A DNA stretch of 64,000 nt, taken from positions 372,001 to 436,000 of the forward strand of contig NZ_BGZH01000002.1 in NCBI RefSeq assembly GCF_009617755.1, written 5' to 3'. The notes beneath the pieces are model-generated. The model worked only from the letters and a program-made list of their open reading frames with translations. It searched no databases and was not told where the DNA came from. How positions within the stretch are numbered: the first letter of the stretch is position 1; every line of letters starts with the position of its first letter. The stretch comes from Marinobacter salsuginis. Its GTDB lineage: Bacteria; Pseudomonadota; Gammaproteobacteria; Pseudomonadales; Oleiphilaceae. Position numbers and translations under genes: made by a program. This document shows, piece after piece, positions 36,187 to 48,201 of this stretch.

Positions 36187-37044
36187 TCATTCCTCTCTTC
36201 CTCCCCGCTCCACGCCTTTGACCGCCTGCCAGACGGCATCCAGCGCCTCCAGTGATTCTTCGTCCATGTCGCGGCCCTCACGCTCAAGCACTTTTTCAAT
36301 GGCCCGGAACCGGGCATCGAACTTGTGATTGGTCCGATTGAGAGCCTGCTCGGGATTAACCTTCATGAACCGTGCCAGGTTCACACAGACAAACAGAAGA
36401 TCGCCCAGCTCATCCTCAACGGCGTCCGGATCACCAGCGCCGGTTTGCGCCGCTTCCCAGGCCTCCTTGAGCTCGTCAATTTCCTCATGGAGCTTGTCGA
36501 ACACGGCGGCGATATCCGGCCAGTCAAAACCGTGGCGCGCCGCCCGTTTCTGGAGCTTTTCGGCCCGTGCCATGGCTGGCAGGGTACGGGCAATGCCTTC
36601 AAGCCGGCTTTCCGGTGCGCCGGCATCCGGTGCCGGCTTCAGTGCCCGCTCCTCGGCCTTGATACGTTCCCAACTTTCCTTGATCCACGCCTCATCCGGC
36701 CGGTTATCCGGATCGATTCGACTGTCCAGGGTTCCTTCCGGAAAAACATGTGGATGCCGGCGCACCAGTTTGCGCACCAGATGATCGACAACGCCGTCGA
36801 AGTCGAAATGCCCGTCTTCCCGTCCGATCTGAGCATAGAAAATCACCTGGAACAGCAGATCTCCCAGCTCGTCTTTCAGATGCGGGTAATCCTCACGTTC
36901 GATGGCATCGGCAACTTCGTAGGCTTCCTCCAGCGTGTGAGGCACGATGGACTTGTAAGATTGCTTCGTATCCCATGGACAGCCGGTATCCGGATCCCGT
37001 AGCCGGGCCATCAGATATTTCAGATCCTCGATGGTATAGCTCAT
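36187..37044 (-). CDS. mazG: Nucleoside triphosphate pyrophosphohydrolase MazG
   Basis: A 285-residue protein with two MazG repeats: CPWDTKQSY ... EEAYEVADAI ... DELGDLLFQVIFYAQIG, and a second EEIDELKEAWE ... DELGDLLFVCVNLARF. The EExxE/ExxD metal sites look intact in both. It hydrolyses (d)NTPs to monophosphates and can modulate ppGpp. It overlaps the relA stop by 4 nt, the classic relA-mazG coupling. Confidence 0.95.
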   Translation of the reverse strand: MSYTIEDLKYLMARLRDPDTGCPWDTKQSYKSIVPHTLEEAYEVADAIEREDYPHLKDELGDLLFQVIFYAQIGREDGHFDFDGVVDHLVRKLVRRHPHVFPEGTLDSRIDPDNRPDEAWIKESWERIKAEERALKPAPDAGAPESRLEGIARTLPAMARAEKLQKRAARHGFDWPDIAAVFDKLHEEIDELKEAWEAAQTGAGDPDAVEDELGDLLFVCVNLARFMKVNPEQALNRTNHKFDARFRAIEKVLEREGRDMDEESLEALDAVWQAVKGVERGGREE

Positions 37045-39278
37045 CCGCGTTTACGCCTTACATCAATGATATTGGGCAGGTTGCGAATCTGTGCCAGCAA
37101 TCGGGCCAGCTGCTCCAGACTGGAGATCTCCACGGTCACCGTCATGGTGGCCGTGTTCTCATCCTTGTTACTCAGGGTATTGAGCGACAGTACATCACTC
37201 TTCGAAGCCGACAGCACCTGGGTTATATCCCGCAGCAACCCGGACCGGTCATAGGCCTCGATTTCGATATCAACCGGATAAACCGCTGCCTGCCGGCCAC
37301 CCCAACTCACCTCAATGATCCGGTTGGGCTCAAACTCTCGCAGATTCAGAAATGTGAGGCAGTCCTGACGATGCACCGTCACGCCCCGACCGACCGTGAT
37401 GTAGCCACCGATCGCATCTCCCGGCAGGGGTTTGCAGCATTTCGCCACCTGAGTCTTGAGCTTGCCAACGCCCAGGATCTGGATATCCGATTCCGTATCG
37501 TACGGTTTGCGGCGCTGGGTGCTGAGCTTCAGATCCAGCTGTTCGGATTTGGGCTCCAGCATCTGCTGAGCCACATTGGCAACATGAGTCGGACGAAGAT
37601 CGCCAGCACCTGTCGCAGCAAACATGTCCTCGGCACTGTGATAATTGACCTTCTTCGCGAGCTCGCCAAGATCCACGTCGTACAGGGACAGGCGCTTGAA
37701 TTCGTCCTCGAGAATGGCACGGCCATCAACGATATTCCGGCCCCGATCCTGCTGCTTGAACCAGTGGGTAACCTTGGCTCTTGCCCGGGAGGTCTGGATG
37801 TAGCCCAGGCTCGGATTCAGCCAGTCGCGGCTGGGGGCCGGATTGTTGGAGGTCAGAATGAACACCTGGTCGCCGGTTTTCAGTGGATAGGTCAGCGGCA
37901 CGATCCGGCTGTTCACCCTGGCGCCACGGCAGGCATGGCCGATCTCGGTATGCACCCGATAAGCAAAGTCCACCGGCGTTGCCCCCTGGGGCAGATCCAC
38001 CACATGGCCCTCGGGCGTGAAAACATACACCCTGTCTGAGGCCACATCGGATTTCAGGTGGTCGGCCAGCCCGGACAGGTCGCCCAGCTCTTCCTGCCAC
38101 TCCAGCACCTGGCGCAGCCAGTTGATCTTGGCATCGTAACCGGTGGACTTGTTGCTCTTGTCCATCCCCTTGTACAACCAGTGGGCACAGACGCCCAGTT
38201 CCGCCTCCTCATGCATCTTGTGGGTGCGGATCTGCACTTCCATAACCTTGCCCTCCGGCCCGATCACCGCTGTGTGCAGGGATTGGTAACCGTTTTCCTT
38301 GGGGTTGGCTATGTAATCATCGAATTCGTTCGGAATATGGCGCCACAGAGTGTGGACAATACCCAGGGCGGCGTAACAGTCGCGCACTTCCGGAACAAGA
38401 ATACGCACGGCGCGAACATCGTAGACCTGGGAGAAATCGATGCCCTTGCGCCGCATTTTCCGCCAGATGCTGTAGATGTGCTTGGCGCGGCCGGACAGCT
38501 CACCCTCAATGCCATAGGCTTTGAGTTCGGTCTGCAGAGTCGCAATGACGCGCTTGATGTAGCTATCACGGTCCAGGCGCTTCTCGTCGAGCAGCTTGGC
38601 GATCTTTTTGTAGGCGGACTCATGCAGGTAGCGGAAGGACAGGTCCTCCAACTCCCATTTTATATGACCGATACCAAGACGATGGGCCAGCGGCGCATAG
38701 ATATCGAACACTTCCCGGGCCACACGCATGCGCTTTTCTTCCGGAGCGTCCTTGACGGCCCGAATGGCGCAGGTCCGCTCGGCCAGTTTGATCAGGGCAA
38801 CCCGGACGTCGTCAATCATGGTGACGAGCATCTTGCGGACGTTGTCCAACTGCCCCTCACTCTGCCCGAGGACGTTCCCTTTCAGCGGGTGATGGATGGA
38901 TGAAATCGCCGCCATCTGCTGCACGCCGTTGATCAGGCCCGCCACCTCGTCGCCAAATTCCTTGCGGATGGTTTCCAGTGGAACACGCTCTTCGCGTACC
39001 GCCCGGTAAAGAATCGCTGCTACCAGGCTGGCCTGGTCCAGGTGCAGCTCTGCCAGCACCTGAGCCATTTCAATGCCGATCCGGAAGCTACTGGAACCGG
39101 GGGCCCACTGACGGTCCTGCCGGAAGGCCTGAAGGTCAATTTCGGCCGCTTTTTCGCATGCCTGCCGGAACTGATCGGGGTCTTCCAGGTGTGTCTGCGA
39201 GGCGATCTGCTGAACCCAGCCCTCGATATCCACCTGGCCATCGCCCGTCATTGCGTAGTCTTCGCGAACTTTTACCAT
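37041..39278 (-). CDS. relA: GTP pyrophosphokinase (ppGpp synthetase I)
   Basis: A 745-residue long RSH protein. The N-terminal HD region lacks the His-Asp hydrolase motif (AAILYRAVREERVPLE), and the synthetase site has EFDDYIANPKENGYQSLH; the acidic EFDD string marks RelA rather than bifunctional SpoT (RFKD). TGS (VYVFTPEGHVVDLPQGATPVDFAY, partly quoted as VFTPEGHVVDLPQG), zinc-finger-like CCKPLPGD and C-terminal ACT domain (VSLNTL.. region) follow. It makes (p)ppGpp on stalled ribosomes. It lies in the conserved order rlmD-relA-mazG. Confidence 0.96.
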   Translation of the reverse strand: MVKVREDYAMTGDGQVDIEGWVQQIASQTHLEDPDQFRQACEKAAEIDLQAFRQDRQWAPGSSSFRIGIEMAQVLAELHLDQASLVAAILYRAVREERVPLETIRKEFGDEVAGLINGVQQMAAISSIHHPLKGNVLGQSEGQLDNVRKMLVTMIDDVRVALIKLAERTCAIRAVKDAPEEKRMRVAREVFDIYAPLAHRLGIGHIKWELEDLSFRYLHESAYKKIAKLLDEKRLDRDSYIKRVIATLQTELKAYGIEGELSGRAKHIYSIWRKMRRKGIDFSQVYDVRAVRILVPEVRDCYAALGIVHTLWRHIPNEFDDYIANPKENGYQSLHTAVIGPEGKVMEVQIRTHKMHEEAELGVCAHWLYKGMDKSNKSTGYDAKINWLRQVLEWQEELGDLSGLADHLKSDVASDRVYVFTPEGHVVDLPQGATPVDFAYRVHTEIGHACRGARVNSRIVPLTYPLKTGDQVFILTSNNPAPSRDWLNPSLGYIQTSRARAKVTHWFKQQDRGRNIVDGRAILEDEFKRLSLYDVDLGELAKKVNYHSAEDMFAATGAGDLRPTHVANVAQQMLEPKSEQLDLKLSTQRRKPYDTESDIQILGVGKLKTQVAKCCKPLPGDAIGGYITVGRGVTVHRQDCLTFLNLREFEPNRIIEVSWGGRQAAVYPVDIEIEAYDRSGLLRDITQVLSASKSDVLSLNTLSNKDENTATMTVTVEISSLEQLARLLAQIRNLPNIIDVRRKRG

Positions 39279-39335
39279 ATCAGTCTTGTTGTTCCTGATG
39301 GTTTACGCAGCCATCCCTGGCTGCCCACAACATTG

Positions 39336-40685
39336 TCAGCCGGAATCCCGCTCAAACAACGCGATGGATTCCACGTGGGTGGTGTGGGGAAACATGTCCA
39401 TCACACCCGCGCGCACCAGACGGTAGCCGTTGCGCACCATAACGCCTGCATCCCGCGCGAGGGTCGCCGGGTTACAGGAGACGTAGACGATCCGTCGCGC
39501 CCCGAAGGCGGTGAGGTACTTGCAGATTTCCTCGGCACCGGAGCGGGGCGGGTCAATCAGAATCTTGTCGAACCCTTCCTTCGCCCAACTCTGGCCGGTG
39601 AAATCCCCGTGCAGATCCGCACCGTGGAAATCGACATTGTCCAGACCATTCAGTTCCGCATTCTCCCGGCCGCGCACGACCATGGTCTCGTCGCCTTCTA
39701 CGCCAACGACCTGCCCTCCTCTTCGGGCCAGAGGCAACGTGAAGTTGCCCAGACCACAGAAGAGATCCAGCACACGCTCTCCCGGCTGGACATCCAGCCA
39801 CTCCACGGCCCTGTGTACCATCGCGCGGTTAATGCCTGCATTGACCTGGGTAAAGTCCATGGGATGAAATTTCATGGTCAGGTCGAATTCATCCAGCCGG
39901 TAGCTCAACCGTTCGTCATCCGGACCCGAGGATTCGGGCCAGATCCGATGCACGGTGTCAGGCCCCTTGGGCTGCAGGTAGATATGCAAGTCGTGGGCCT
40001 GACCAAAGGCGATAAGCTTTTCCCGGTCACCGTCCGACAGATCATCCATGTTCCGGAACACCATCACGGCCACATCGTCACCACAGGCAACTTCTACCTG
40101 GGCAATCCGGCTATACGCGTCCAGATCATGCAGCATGTTGCGCAGGGGCAATATGCGCTCACCAATTCTGGGGTCCAGCACCGCGCAACGATCAATGTCG
40201 GTCAGGAAACTGTTGCGCTTTTCCCGGAAGCCGACCAGAACCGACTCCCGGGCCTTGACGTAACGAACGCCCAAACGAGCCTTGCGACGATAGCCAAGAC
40301 TCTCCTCGGAACGCAGCGGCTCAATCCACTCCTCGGGCTCAATGCCCCCAAAATGGGCAAAATGCTCCCGCAAGGTGTTCTCCTTGAACGCGATCTGGGC
40401 ATCGCCACTCATATGCTGGAGGCTGCAGCCACCGCAAAGGTCGGCAAACTCGCAGGGTGGCGTCTGGCGGTCCGGCGCGGCTTCCAGAACCTCTTCAGTG
40501 CGCAACTCGTCGAACTTGCTACGGCTGGACACCACTTTCGCCATGACCGTTTCGCCCGGCAGGGCTCCATCCACAAACTGCGTTTTGCCGTCCTGACGGG
40601 CAATACCCCGGCCGTCGTGGCTCAGGGTTTCAATCTCACAGCGCACGGGCTCTTTCGGAAGAACCTTCCTGCGTCGTCTGCTCAT
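39336..40685 (-). CDS. rlmD: 23S rRNA (uracil(1939)-C(5))-methyltransferase
   Basis: A 449-residue RlmD (RumA) family protein: an N-terminal TRAM-like RNA-binding region, the iron-sulfur cysteines [14 protein letters not shown] with a partner later, SAM motif [23 protein letters not shown] and the catalytic Cys in [13 protein letters not shown]. It methylates U1939 of 23S rRNA. It lies 57 nt upstream of relA on the same strand. Confidence 0.94.
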   Translation of the reverse strand: MSRRRRKVLPKEPVRCEIETLSHDGRGIARQDGKTQFVDGALPGETVMAKVVSSRSKFDELRTEEVLEAAPDRQTPPCEFADLCGGCSLQHMSGDAQIAFKENTLREHFAHFGGIEPEEWIEPLRSEESLGYRRKARLGVRYVKARESVLVGFREKRNSFLTDIDRCAVLDPRIGERILPLRNMLHDLDAYSRIAQVEVACGDDVAVMVFRNMDDLSDGDREKLIAFGQAHDLHIYLQPKGPDTVHRIWPESSGPDDERLSYRLDEFDLTMKFHPMDFTQVNAGINRAMVHRAVEWLDVQPGERVLDLFCGLGNFTLPLARRGGQVVGVEGDETMVVRGRENAELNGLDNVDFHGADLHGDFTGQSWAKEGFDKILIDPPRSGAEEICKYLTAFGARRIVYVSCNPATLARDAGVMVRNGYRLVRAGVMDMFPHTTHVESIALFERDSG

Positions 40686-40711
40686 ACTCGGGTCTCTTGG
40701 TAAAGTCGTGT

Positions 40712-41605
40712 TCAGGCGCCGGGGAACACACCGGTGGAAAGATAGCGGTCGCCGCGGTCACAGATAATGGCCACGATGATGGCGTTTTCAACCTGCTCAG
40801 AGAGTTTGAGAGCCGCCGCGATCGAACCACCGGAAGAAACACCACAGAAGATGCCTTCCTCGGAAGCCAGGGCTCGCATGGTGTTCTCGGCTTCCTCCTG
40901 GCCAATATCAAGAACCTCGTCCACCCGTGCGGCATCATAGATTTTGGGCAGGTAGGCCTCTGGCCAGCGCCGGATCCCGGGTATGGCCGCGCCTTCTTTG
41001 GGCTGAAGCCCGATAATCTGGATATCCGGGTTGCGCTCCTTCAGGTAACGGGACACGCCCATGATGGTGCCGGTGGTTCCCATGGAGCTGACAAAATGGG
41101 TGACACGGCCACCGGTCTGTTCCCAAATCTCGGGACCGGTGGTGCGGTAGTGCGCCAGCGGGTTGTCCTGGTTGCTGAACTGATCCAGCACCCTGCCCTT
41201 GCCCTCTGCCTGCATCTTGAGCGCCAGGTCACGGGCCGTTTCCATCCCCTCTTCCTTGGTGACCGTGACAATCTCCGCACCATAGGCGCGCATGGACGCC
41301 CGGCGCTCCTCACTCATGTTCGCGGGCATAATCAGTACCATGCGGTAACCCTTGATCGCAGCCGCCATGGCAAGGGCAATGCCGGTGTTACCGCTGGTTG
41401 CCTCGATCAGGGTGTCACCCGGTTTTATGTCGCCCCGGCGCTCAGCCTCCTGGATCATGCTGATGGCCGGACGATCCTTCACCGAGCCGGCCGGATTGTT
41501 ACCCTCCAGCTTGGCCAGAATCACGTTACTGGTCTCACCGGGGAGACGCTGCAGGCGAACCAGAGGGGTGTGCCCGACATAATCTTCAATGGTGGGAAAA
41601 TGCAT
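40712..41605 (-). CDS. cysM: Cysteine synthase B
   Basis: A 297-residue fold-type II PLP enzyme. The PLP lysine is in [11 protein letters not shown], the phosphate loop is [12 protein letters not shown] and the family feature [10 protein letters not shown] follows. It makes L-cysteine from O-acetylserine and sulfide or thiosulfate. The length and the VRLQRLPG start favour CysM over CysK. It diverges from the GacS/BarA gene, the order known from Pseudomonas. Confidence 0.93.
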   Translation of the reverse strand: MHFPTIEDYVGHTPLVRLQRLPGETSNVILAKLEGNNPAGSVKDRPAISMIQEAERRGDIKPGDTLIEATSGNTGIALAMAAAIKGYRMVLIMPANMSEERRASMRAYGAEIVTVTKEEGMETARDLALKMQAEGKGRVLDQFSNQDNPLAHYRTTGPEIWEQTGGRVTHFVSSMGTTGTIMGVSRYLKERNPDIQIIGLQPKEGAAIPGIRRWPEAYLPKIYDAARVDEVLDIGQEEAENTMRALASEEGIFCGVSSGGSIAAALKLSEQVENAIIVAIICDRGDRYLSTGVFPGA

Positions 41606-41830
41606 ATGATAACCCTGTGGTACACTTTTGGCTTCGCATGATACGCGTTATCGCCCCGGTCTCCCAATACAGCTTCTCGCTATATCCATGACCGGCGGCT
41701 ATATCCGATGCGGGATTTTCCGGTACCGCCGGGACTGATACCACAGTTATCCCGTTCCGGATCAGCTATTCTTAACACGGACGTTTTCCGCCCTGCGGTG
41801 CGGACAAAAGCAATAATTCAGGAACACGGT

Positions 41831-44704
41831 ATGCGACGTTGGGGCATTCGCAAGAAAGTTTTGGTGGTCACGCTGGTTCCCACCCTGCTGACCACCCTGA
41901 TGCTGGGGCTTTTCTTCACCTACAGCTGGGTCAACAATATCGAGAGCCTTCTGAAGGACCGGGGCGAATCTCTCTCCCGCCAGCTCGCCGCTGGTTCCGA
42001 ATATGGCCTGTTTACCGCAAACCGTAGCCTCCTGAGCAGTCTCTCCAATGCGCTCCTGGAAGAGCAGGACGTGCGCTCCATTACCTTCTTCGGTAGCGAC
42101 GGCTCGCGCCTGCTTCACACCGGGCCGGGAAGCTCGGAGACTGTCAGGTCGGAGGAACTTACCGCCGAGCACGCAACCCGGATTTCCCGGGAAAACAGCA
42201 CCCGGTTTATCACCCCCGTCTTTCTTCAGGATCTGATGATCGAGAGCATGCTCGACCCGGATGCCCGCCAGTCCATGTCGAATCTGCGGGAGCCTCTGGG
42301 CTGGGTGGTTGTGGAAATGTCACACATCCGCACCGAAAAAGAGACCTACAAGGCCCTGCTGATCTCCCTGCTGCTCATTATCGGCGGCGTTATTCTCAGC
42401 ATGGCCATTGCACTGCGCCTGAGCCGCGCGTTCACCAACCCGGTATTTGAACTGAACGAGGCGGTGGCCAAACTCAAGGAAGGCAAGCTGGATACCCGCG
42501 TATACACCGGCGCCGGCCCCGAATTTGAACAACTGGAGTCCGGCCTCAATGCCATGGCTGAAGAGCTGAGCAAGGCCCAGGCAGAAATGCAGCAGAACAT
42601 CGACCAGGCCACCGAAGACCTGCGGGAAACCCTGGAAACCATCGAGATCCAGAACATTGAGCTGGATTTCGCCAGGAAAGAGGCGCTCGAGGCCAGCCGG
42701 ATAAAATCCGAGTTCCTGGCCAACATGTCCCACGAGATCCGAACCCCGCTGAATGGCATCATCGGTTTCACCGAACTTCTACTGAAGAGCCCCCTGCCAA
42801 GGCAGCAACGGGACCATCTGAGCACCATCAGGAAGTCCTCAGAGATCCTTCTGACCATCATTAACGACATTCTGGATTTCTCGAAGATCGAGGCCGGCAA
42901 GCTGATCCTGGACCGGGTGCCTTTCCAGTTGCGGGATATTGTCGAGGAAGTCATGGTCATGCTGGCGCCGGCCGCCCATGCCAAGAACCTGGATCTGGTG
43001 CCGCTGGTCTACAACGATGTGCCGGACAACATCATGGGTGACCCTTTGCGCGTCAAACAGGTGATCACCAACCTGGTCAACAACGCCATCAAGTTTACCC
43101 AGACCGGCGAGGTGGTCCTGCGGGCAAGCCTGGAAGAGGAAGAAGCCGATACCAACCGTGTAACCCTGCGCCTGAGCATCACGGATTCCGGAGTGGGCCT
43201 CTCCCGCGCCCAGCAGCAATCCCTGTTCAACGCCTTCAGTCAGGCCGATGCTTCCACCGCCCGGCAATACGGCGGCACCGGCCTCGGACTGGCCATTTCC
43301 AAACGCCTGGTCGAAGAAATGGGAGGCAAGATAGGACTTGAGAGCGAGCTCGGCAAAGGCTCGACCTTCTGGTTCACCCTGACCTCGGAGCTTACCACCA
43401 GCGGAGAAGCCATTGCCCCGCGTGATGGCCTGCGTGGGGAACGGGTGATCTACCTGGAACAACAGAAAACCACCGGGCTGGCGGTGGAACACCTGCTGCG
43501 GGATTGGGGCATGGTGGTGGACCGGGTGGCCTCACCCGGAGCACTACAGGAACAGATCGAAGAGGCCCAGAAAAGCCAGACCGGTTATGCCGTGGCCATT
43601 GTCGGCATCACCCGCCACCTGCTCAATTCCAGCCAGTATTGTGGCCTTGTCCGTACCCTGGAGATTGAACGGGATTGCCGGACACTGTTGCTGACGCCCA
43701 CGCTGGAAACCCACGACACACCCCTATCGGGGCTTGCCAGCGGCCATCTCACCAAACCGGTGTGCCGGGACTCGCTTTACGATGAGCTTCTGCTACTGGT
43801 GCACGGCATCCATTCCGGCGGTCGGGCCCCTGAGTACGAGACTTCCGCCAACCCCGTGACCACTGCCAATGTTCCCAGGGTACTGGCGGTGGATGACAAC
43901 GACGCCAACCTGAAACTGGTGATGACTTTGTTGGAAGACTGCCAACTGGAGGCCGAAAGCGCCTCCAGTGGTTTTGAGGCCCTGAGCAAGGCCAGACAGA
44001 AGCCCTTCGACCTGGTGTTCATGGATCTGCAGATGCCCGGCATGGACGGAGTGGAAACCACGGCCAGGCTGAGGGAGATGGATACCGGCAATCACCGGAC
44101 GCCGATCATTGCCCTAACTGCCCATGCCCTGGCCGACGAGCAGGAACGGCTGACCAAGCAAGGTTTCGATGGCTACATGCCAAAACCGATCAGCAGCGGA
44201 CAGCTGACCGAAATCATCCATGAGTACACTGGTTATATCTGCCCCAAGAACAGTGGCAACGGTCGGCTCCCGGTGCCGGAAGTCCGCGACACGCGCCGGA
44301 CCCTGCGGCCGTCAACCCGAAAAATGCAACAGGACTGCGTCAGTGTCGAGGAGAGTATTCAGCTCGCCGCCGGAAAGGCCGACCTCGCCGAAGAACTGTT
44401 CAGTATGCTGCTGGAACAGGTCCATGTGGATCGGGCGCGAATACCGGAGCTCTGGACCGGCGAGCATATGGATGAGTTGCTCGAGTGCGTCCACAAACTC
44501 CACGGCGCGACCCGCTACTGCGGCGTACCCGAACTGCGGGCCGCGGCCAATCACCTGGAAACGGCGATCAAATGCGCCGCACCGGATCTGGAACACCAGA
44601 AAGACCAGTTGCTGTCCGCGATGGAGCGGCTTGAGATCTGGAGTGACCAGACCGACTGGCAACAGCTGTTCCGCGAACGCCGCGAGGCCGCGGAAACCAC
44701 CTGA
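41831..44704 (+). CDS. gacS: GacS/BarA-type hybrid sensor histidine kinase
   Basis: The ATG at 41831 ([14 protein letters not shown]) gives 957 residues; the open frame is 41 codons longer upstream. It has a first membrane helix at about 10-33, a periplasmic domain, a second helix near 173-195, HAMP, a HisKA domain with His301 in [12 protein letters not shown], HATPase ([24 protein letters not shown]), a degenerate receiver-like domain lacking the Asp (AVAIVGIT), a true receiver with Asp732 in [11 protein letters not shown], and a C-terminal Hpt domain with His888 in [11 protein letters not shown]. It feeds GacA and the Rsm system, controlling biofilm and secondary metabolism. gacA is not in the window. 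Confidence 0.93.
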   Translation: MRRWGIRKKVLVVTLVPTLLTTLMLGLFFTYSWVNNIESLLKDRGESLSRQLAAGSEYGLFTANRSLLSSLSNALLEEQDVRSITFFGSDGSRLLHTGPGSSETVRSEELTAEHATRISRENSTRFITPVFLQDLMIESMLDPDARQSMSNLREPLGWVVVEMSHIRTEKETYKALLISLLLIIGGVILSMAIALRLSRAFTNPVFELNEAVAKLKEGKLDTRVYTGAGPEFEQLESGLNAMAEELSKAQAEMQQNIDQATEDLRETLETIEIQNIELDFARKEALEASRIKSEFLANMSHEIRTPLNGIIGFTELLLKSPLPRQQRDHLSTIRKSSEILLTIINDILDFSKIEAGKLILDRVPFQLRDIVEEVMVMLAPAAHAKNLDLVPLVYNDVPDNIMGDPLRVKQVITNLVNNAIKFTQTGEVVLRASLEEEEADTNRVTLRLSITDSGVGLSRAQQQSLFNAFSQADASTARQYGGTGLGLAISKRLVEEMGGKIGLESELGKGSTFWFTLTSELTTSGEAIAPRDGLRGERVIYLEQQKTTGLAVEHLLRDWGMVVDRVASPGALQEQIEEAQKSQTGYAVAIVGITRHLLNSSQYCGLVRTLEIERDCRTLLLTPTLETHDTPLSGLASGHLTKPVCRDSLYDELLLLVHGIHSGGRAPEYETSANPVTTANVPRVLAVDDNDANLKLVMTLLEDCQLEAESASSGFEALSKARQKPFDLVFMDLQMPGMDGVETTARLREMDTGNHRTPIIALTAHALADEQERLTKQGFDGYMPKPISSGQLTEIIHEYTGYICPKNSGNGRLPVPEVRDTRRTLRPSTRKMQQDCVSVEESIQLAAGKADLAEELFSMLLEQVHVDRARIPELWTGEHMDELLECVHKLHGATRYCGVPELRAAANHLETAIKCAAPDLEHQKDQLLSAMERLEIWSDQTDWQQLFRERREAAETT

Positions 44705-44716
44705 CAAAACGCCGAA

Positions 44717-45457
44717 TCAGGCCCGGCTCCGGGCCTGATCGATAATGGCCTTCATATCCCGAACCGCCTCTTTCAGACCGGTAAACACCGCGCGGGCGAT
44801 AATGGCATGGCCAATATTCAATTCGTTGATACCGTGAATCGCCGCCACCCGCTCGGTGTTGTGATAATGCAGACCGTGGCCGGCATTGACGATCAGCCCT
44901 TTCTTGCGGGCATAGGCCACCGCATCGGCAATCGTCTTGAACGCAGCGTTCTCAGCCTCTGGCGTCTCCGCTTCGGCATACTCACCGGTGTGCAGCTCCA
45001 CCACCGGCGCTCCGCAACGCACTGCGGCATCTATCTGGGCCGGGTCCGGGTCAATAAACAATGACACTTCGGAGCCAATGCGGGCGAGACGCTCACAGGC
45101 TTTGGCCACGCGGGATTCCTGACCCTCGACATCCAGACCGCCTTCGGTGGTCAATTCCTCACGCTTTTCCGGCACCAGGCAGACACATTCCGGCCGCACC
45201 TGCTCGGCGAACGCCAGCATGGCATCGGTAACGGCCATTTCCAGGTTCATCTTGGTCTGGAGCACTTCTTTGAGTAACAGCACATCCCGATCCTGGATAT
45301 GACGCCGGTCTTCCCTGGGATGGATCGTGATGCCGTCCGCCCCGGCTTCCTCGGCCATCAGTGCTGCCTGCACCGGGTCGGGATACCGGGTTCCCCTCGC
45401 CTGGCGGAGGGTGGCTACGTGATCAATGTTGACGCCAAGCAGTACTCTAGGATTCAT
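44717..45457 (-). CDS. pdxJ: Pyridoxine 5'-phosphate synthase
   Basis: A 246-residue TIM-barrel enzyme: [18 protein letters not shown] at the start, [16 protein letters not shown], and [12 protein letters not shown] near the end. It condenses 1-deoxyxylulose 5-phosphate with 3-amino-2-oxopropyl phosphate in vitamin B6 synthesis. The start overlaps the recO stop region by 11 nt, indicating coupling in the rnc-era-recO-pdxJ operon. It converges on gacS with 12 nt between stops. Confidence 0.96.
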   Translation of the reverse strand: MNPRVLLGVNIDHVATLRQARGTRYPDPVQAALMAEEAGADGITIHPREDRRHIQDRDVLLLKEVLQTKMNLEMAVTDAMLAFAEQVRPECVCLVPEKREELTTEGGLDVEGQESRVAKACERLARIGSEVSLFIDPDPAQIDAAVRCGAPVVELHTGEYAEAETPEAENAAFKTIADAVAYARKKGLIVNAGHGLHYHNTERVAAIHGINELNIGHAIIARAVFTGLKEAVRDMKAIIDQARSRA

Positions 45458-46175
45458 GGGATTCTCCCCGAAGGTGAGTGAAAAGGCTGCGACTGTTCAG
45501 GGGGCGACCCTGCAGAAGATAGTCAATCAGTACCCGCATGACCCGTTTCGCCAACCGCCGGGCGCTGTCCGATTGCAGATCATCGCGGGCCAGATCCAGT
45601 AAAACATCACCCGGGAGATTCCGCAGGCGCACACCCGGTGACAGCCCGAAAACAATGCCCTGTTCCGGATCATAACAATACTCCCGGCCGGGCTCGACGG
45701 ATTGCCCGCTATCAGTGGCGAGGTCCCAGGCGAAGTCGAAGCCCAGGGCGGCGGCAAAGGCCCGTTCGAACCTCCGCAGCACCGGCTCAACATCCATGGT
45801 GTCGGACAGCTGCCGGATGGCATCTATATAGGCTGCAAAGAGGGTCGGATGGGGGTCAGCGGCGGGCAGAACCCGCTGCAACAGTTCATTCAGGTAAAGG
45901 CCGCTGTATAGTGAAACTGTCCGACTCAGGGTCGGGCCGGTTCGAACATCTACCTGGGTAAGGGTTTTCAGGTCGCCCCGGCCGGCCCAGTCCACGATCA
46001 GGGGCTGAAAAGGTTGTAGCTGGGCTTTCAGGGGGCTTTTGGCGCTGTTCGCGCCCCGGGCGATGACGGTCATCCGGCCATGGTTCAGGGAAAACAGATC
46101 CACCATAAGGCTGGTTTCCCGCCAGGGGCGGCGGTGAAGGACATAAGCGGGCTCCTGCAGCTCAGGCCCCTTCAT
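45447..46175 (-). CDS. recO: DNA repair protein RecO
   Basis: A 242-residue RecO: N-terminal OB-fold ([33 protein letters not shown]) and a helical C-terminal domain ([39 protein letters not shown]). It loads RecA with RecR and anneals ssDNA in the RecFOR pathway. It lies 7 nt from era and overlaps pdxJ by 11 nt. Confidence 0.94.
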   Translation of the reverse strand: MKGPELQEPAYVLHRRPWRETSLMVDLFSLNHGRMTVIARGANSAKSPLKAQLQPFQPLIVDWAGRGDLKTLTQVDVRTGPTLSRTVSLYSGLYLNELLQRVLPAADPHPTLFAAYIDAIRQLSDTMDVEPVLRRFERAFAAALGFDFAWDLATDSGQSVEPGREYCYDPEQGIVFGLSPGVRLRNLPGDVLLDLARDDLQSDSARRLAKRVMRVLIDYLLQGRPLNSRSLFTHLRGESHES

Positions 46176-46182
46176 AACCGCC

Positions 46183-47100
46183 TCAGAGGTCGTTCATGCC
46201 CAGGCTCTTCAGGGCCCGGTCGCTGTCTGCCCATCCGCGCTTCACCTTGACCCAGAGTCTGAGCATGATCTTGCTATCGAAAAGTCGCTCCATGTCCGTG
46301 CGAGCCTCCTGACCAATCCGACGCATCCGCTCGCCCTTCTCGCCGATGATGATCTTCTTCTGACCTTCGCGCTCGACCAGGATCAGGGCGGAAATGTGCA
46401 GGGTCTTGCCCTCCCGCTTGAACTCCTCGATCTCTACGGCCACGGAGTATGGCAATTCGGCCCCCAACTGGCGGGTAATCTTTTCCCGGACAATCTCCGA
46501 TGCCAGGAAACGTTCACTGCGATCGGTGATCTGATCGTCCGGGTAGAAGTGAATACTCTCCGGCAGGAAACGCCCCACCGCCTCTTCCAAAGGCTCGAGA
46601 TTGGTCTCTTTCAGTGCCGAAAGCGGAATGATCTCGGCAAATTCACGCTTTTTCGAGAGCATATCCAGATGCGGAAGCAGGCTTTCCCGCTTTTCGATCT
46701 TATCGACCTTGTTTACCGCCAGAATCACCGGGCATTTCAGCCGGCTGAGCTTCTCCAGCACCATCTCATCCGCGGTGGTCCAGGCCAGCTGGTCCACCAC
46801 AAAAACCACCACATCGACATCAATGAGCGCTGAGGTGGCAGCCTTGTTCATATAACGGTTGATGGCCCGAGGCTCTTCCTCGTGCATGCCCGGTGTGTCC
46901 ACATAGATCGCCTGGACCGGACCGACGGTCTTGATACCAAGCACCTGATGACGGGTGGTCTGGGGCTTGCGGGAGGTAATGCTCAGTTTCTGCCCGAGAA
47001 TGTGATTGAGCAGCGTGGACTTCCCTACGTTAGGACGACCGACGATAGCCACGAAACCGCAGCGACTGTCCGGGTTTTCCGGACGGGTGATATCGTTCAT
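46183..47100 (-). CDS. era: GTPase Era
   Basis: A 305-residue GTPase with G1 [13 protein letters not shown]3 [10 protein letters not shown]4 NKVDK, and a C-terminal KH domain ([17 protein letters not shown]). It assists 16S rRNA maturation and 30S assembly. Its ATG shares one base with the rnc stop codon. Confidence 0.97.
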   Translation of the reverse strand: MNDITRPENPDSRCGFVAIVGRPNVGKSTLLNHILGQKLSITSRKPQTTRHQVLGIKTVGPVQAIYVDTPGMHEEEPRAINRYMNKAATSALIDVDVVVFVVDQLAWTTADEMVLEKLSRLKCPVILAVNKVDKIEKRESLLPHLDMLSKKREFAEIIPLSALKETNLEPLEEAVGRFLPESIHFYPDDQITDRSERFLASEIVREKITRQLGAELPYSVAVEIEEFKREGKTLHISALILVEREGQKKIIIGEKGERMRRIGQEARTDMERLFDSKIMLRLWVKVKRGWADSDRALKSLGMNDL

Positions 47101-47789
47101 TACTGATTCTCCACGCCCAGTTCTTTCAGGGCGTTACGGGCTGCCTGCTGCTCGGCCACCCGGCGGCTGCTACCAGTCCCGGTGGTCTTTCGGTCCAGCG
47201 AAGGCAGCGCACAGGATACGTGAAATGTCTGGTTGTGAGCCTCGCCGTCCACGGAAATGACGTCATAGCGTGGCAATGGAAACTGGCGAGACTGGAGGTA
47301 TTCCTGCAAACGGGTCTTGGGATCTTTCTGGGTATCCTGGAGATCAAGCTTCTCCAACCGGTGCTCAAACCAACGCAGAACCTGCTCCCGGCAGGTGTGA
47401 AAATCGCTGTCCAGATAGATGGCGCCGATGATCGATTCCACGGCATCGGCCAGGATGGATTCCCGACGGTAGCCTCCGCTTTTCAACTCTCCGGAGCCCA
47501 GCCGGAGGTAACCTCCAAGCTGGAATTCCCGGCCGATCTCAGCCAGGGTCACGCCCTTTACCATGCGGGCCCGCAGGCGGCTCAGCTGGCCTTCACGGGC
47601 TTTTTCGAAGTGCAGAAACAGATACTCGGCAATCACCATGTTCACGATGGAGTCGCCGAGAAATTCCAGACGCTCGTTATTCTGGTTTCCGTAGCTCCGG
47701 TGAGTAAGTGCCAGCAGAAGTCGCTCCGGCGATTTGAACTGATAGCCGATGCGTCGCTGTAACTGATCCAGGTCCGGTTGTGAACTCAC
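47100..47789 (-). CDS. rnc: Ribonuclease III
   Basis: A 229-residue RNase III: the catalytic signature [14 protein letters not shown] (about 40-53), acidic site residue in [13 protein letters not shown] and a dsRNA-binding domain at about 155-225 ([25 protein letters not shown]). It processes rRNA and dsRNA. It overlaps the DUF4845 gene stop by 4 nt and era by 1 nt. Confidence 0.97.
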   Translation of the reverse strand: MSSQPDLDQLQRRIGYQFKSPERLLLALTHRSYGNQNNERLEFLGDSIVNMVIAEYLFLHFEKAREGQLSRLRARMVKGVTLAEIGREFQLGGYLRLGSGELKSGGYRRESILADAVESIIGAIYLDSDFHTCREQVLRWFEHRLEKLDLQDTQKDPKTRLQEYLQSRQFPLPRYDVISVDGEAHNQTFHVSCALPSLDRKTTGTGSSRRVAEQQAARNALKELGVENQ

Positions 47790-48175
47790 TTGCCCTTCAT
47801 CTCATAGGTGTGTTTGAAGTGAACCACCGTATCCACATTGCTGAACAGGTTGTTACGCACTTCGTAATCAACGTTGATGACGACCAGGTCGCCATCCTTA
47901 TCGACTGAAATGTTCTTGGCATCAAAGCCCCGGACATTGTTCACACTGAGCCGCTTGTTAATCAGTGTGCGAACCTGGGCTGGCCCCATCTGAGAGAGGC
48001 CTTCTGTACCATCCAGGCTTTCCAGCGCTTCCTGAATGGTGATGTCATCAAGGTAGGCGGGACCCAGCTTGATCACCAGCGTCAGCAAGCCACCAAAAAA
48101 CAGCACCATAACCATCATGGTCAATGCCGAGGCACCCCGCTGACGGCCCATGCCGGAAAGATTGTTTTTCTGCAT
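47786..48175 (-). CDS. DUF4845 domain-containing membrane protein
   Basis: A 129-residue protein with one N-terminal membrane segment ([18 protein letters not shown]) and a periplasmic remainder ([40 protein letters not shown]). DUF4845 proteins sit between lepB and rnc in many Gammaproteobacteria; function is unknown. It overlaps rnc by 4 nt and follows lepB by 26 nt. Confidence 0.88.
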   Translation of the reverse strand: MQKNNLSGMGRQRGASALTMMVMVLFFGGLLTLVIKLGPAYLDDITIQEALESLDGTEGLSQMGPAQVRTLINKRLSVNNVRGFDAKNISVDKDGDLVVINVDYEVRNNLFSNVDTVVHFKHTYEMKGK

Positions 48176-48201
48176 TATGACTGCGCTCCAGATAGTCCGA
48201 A

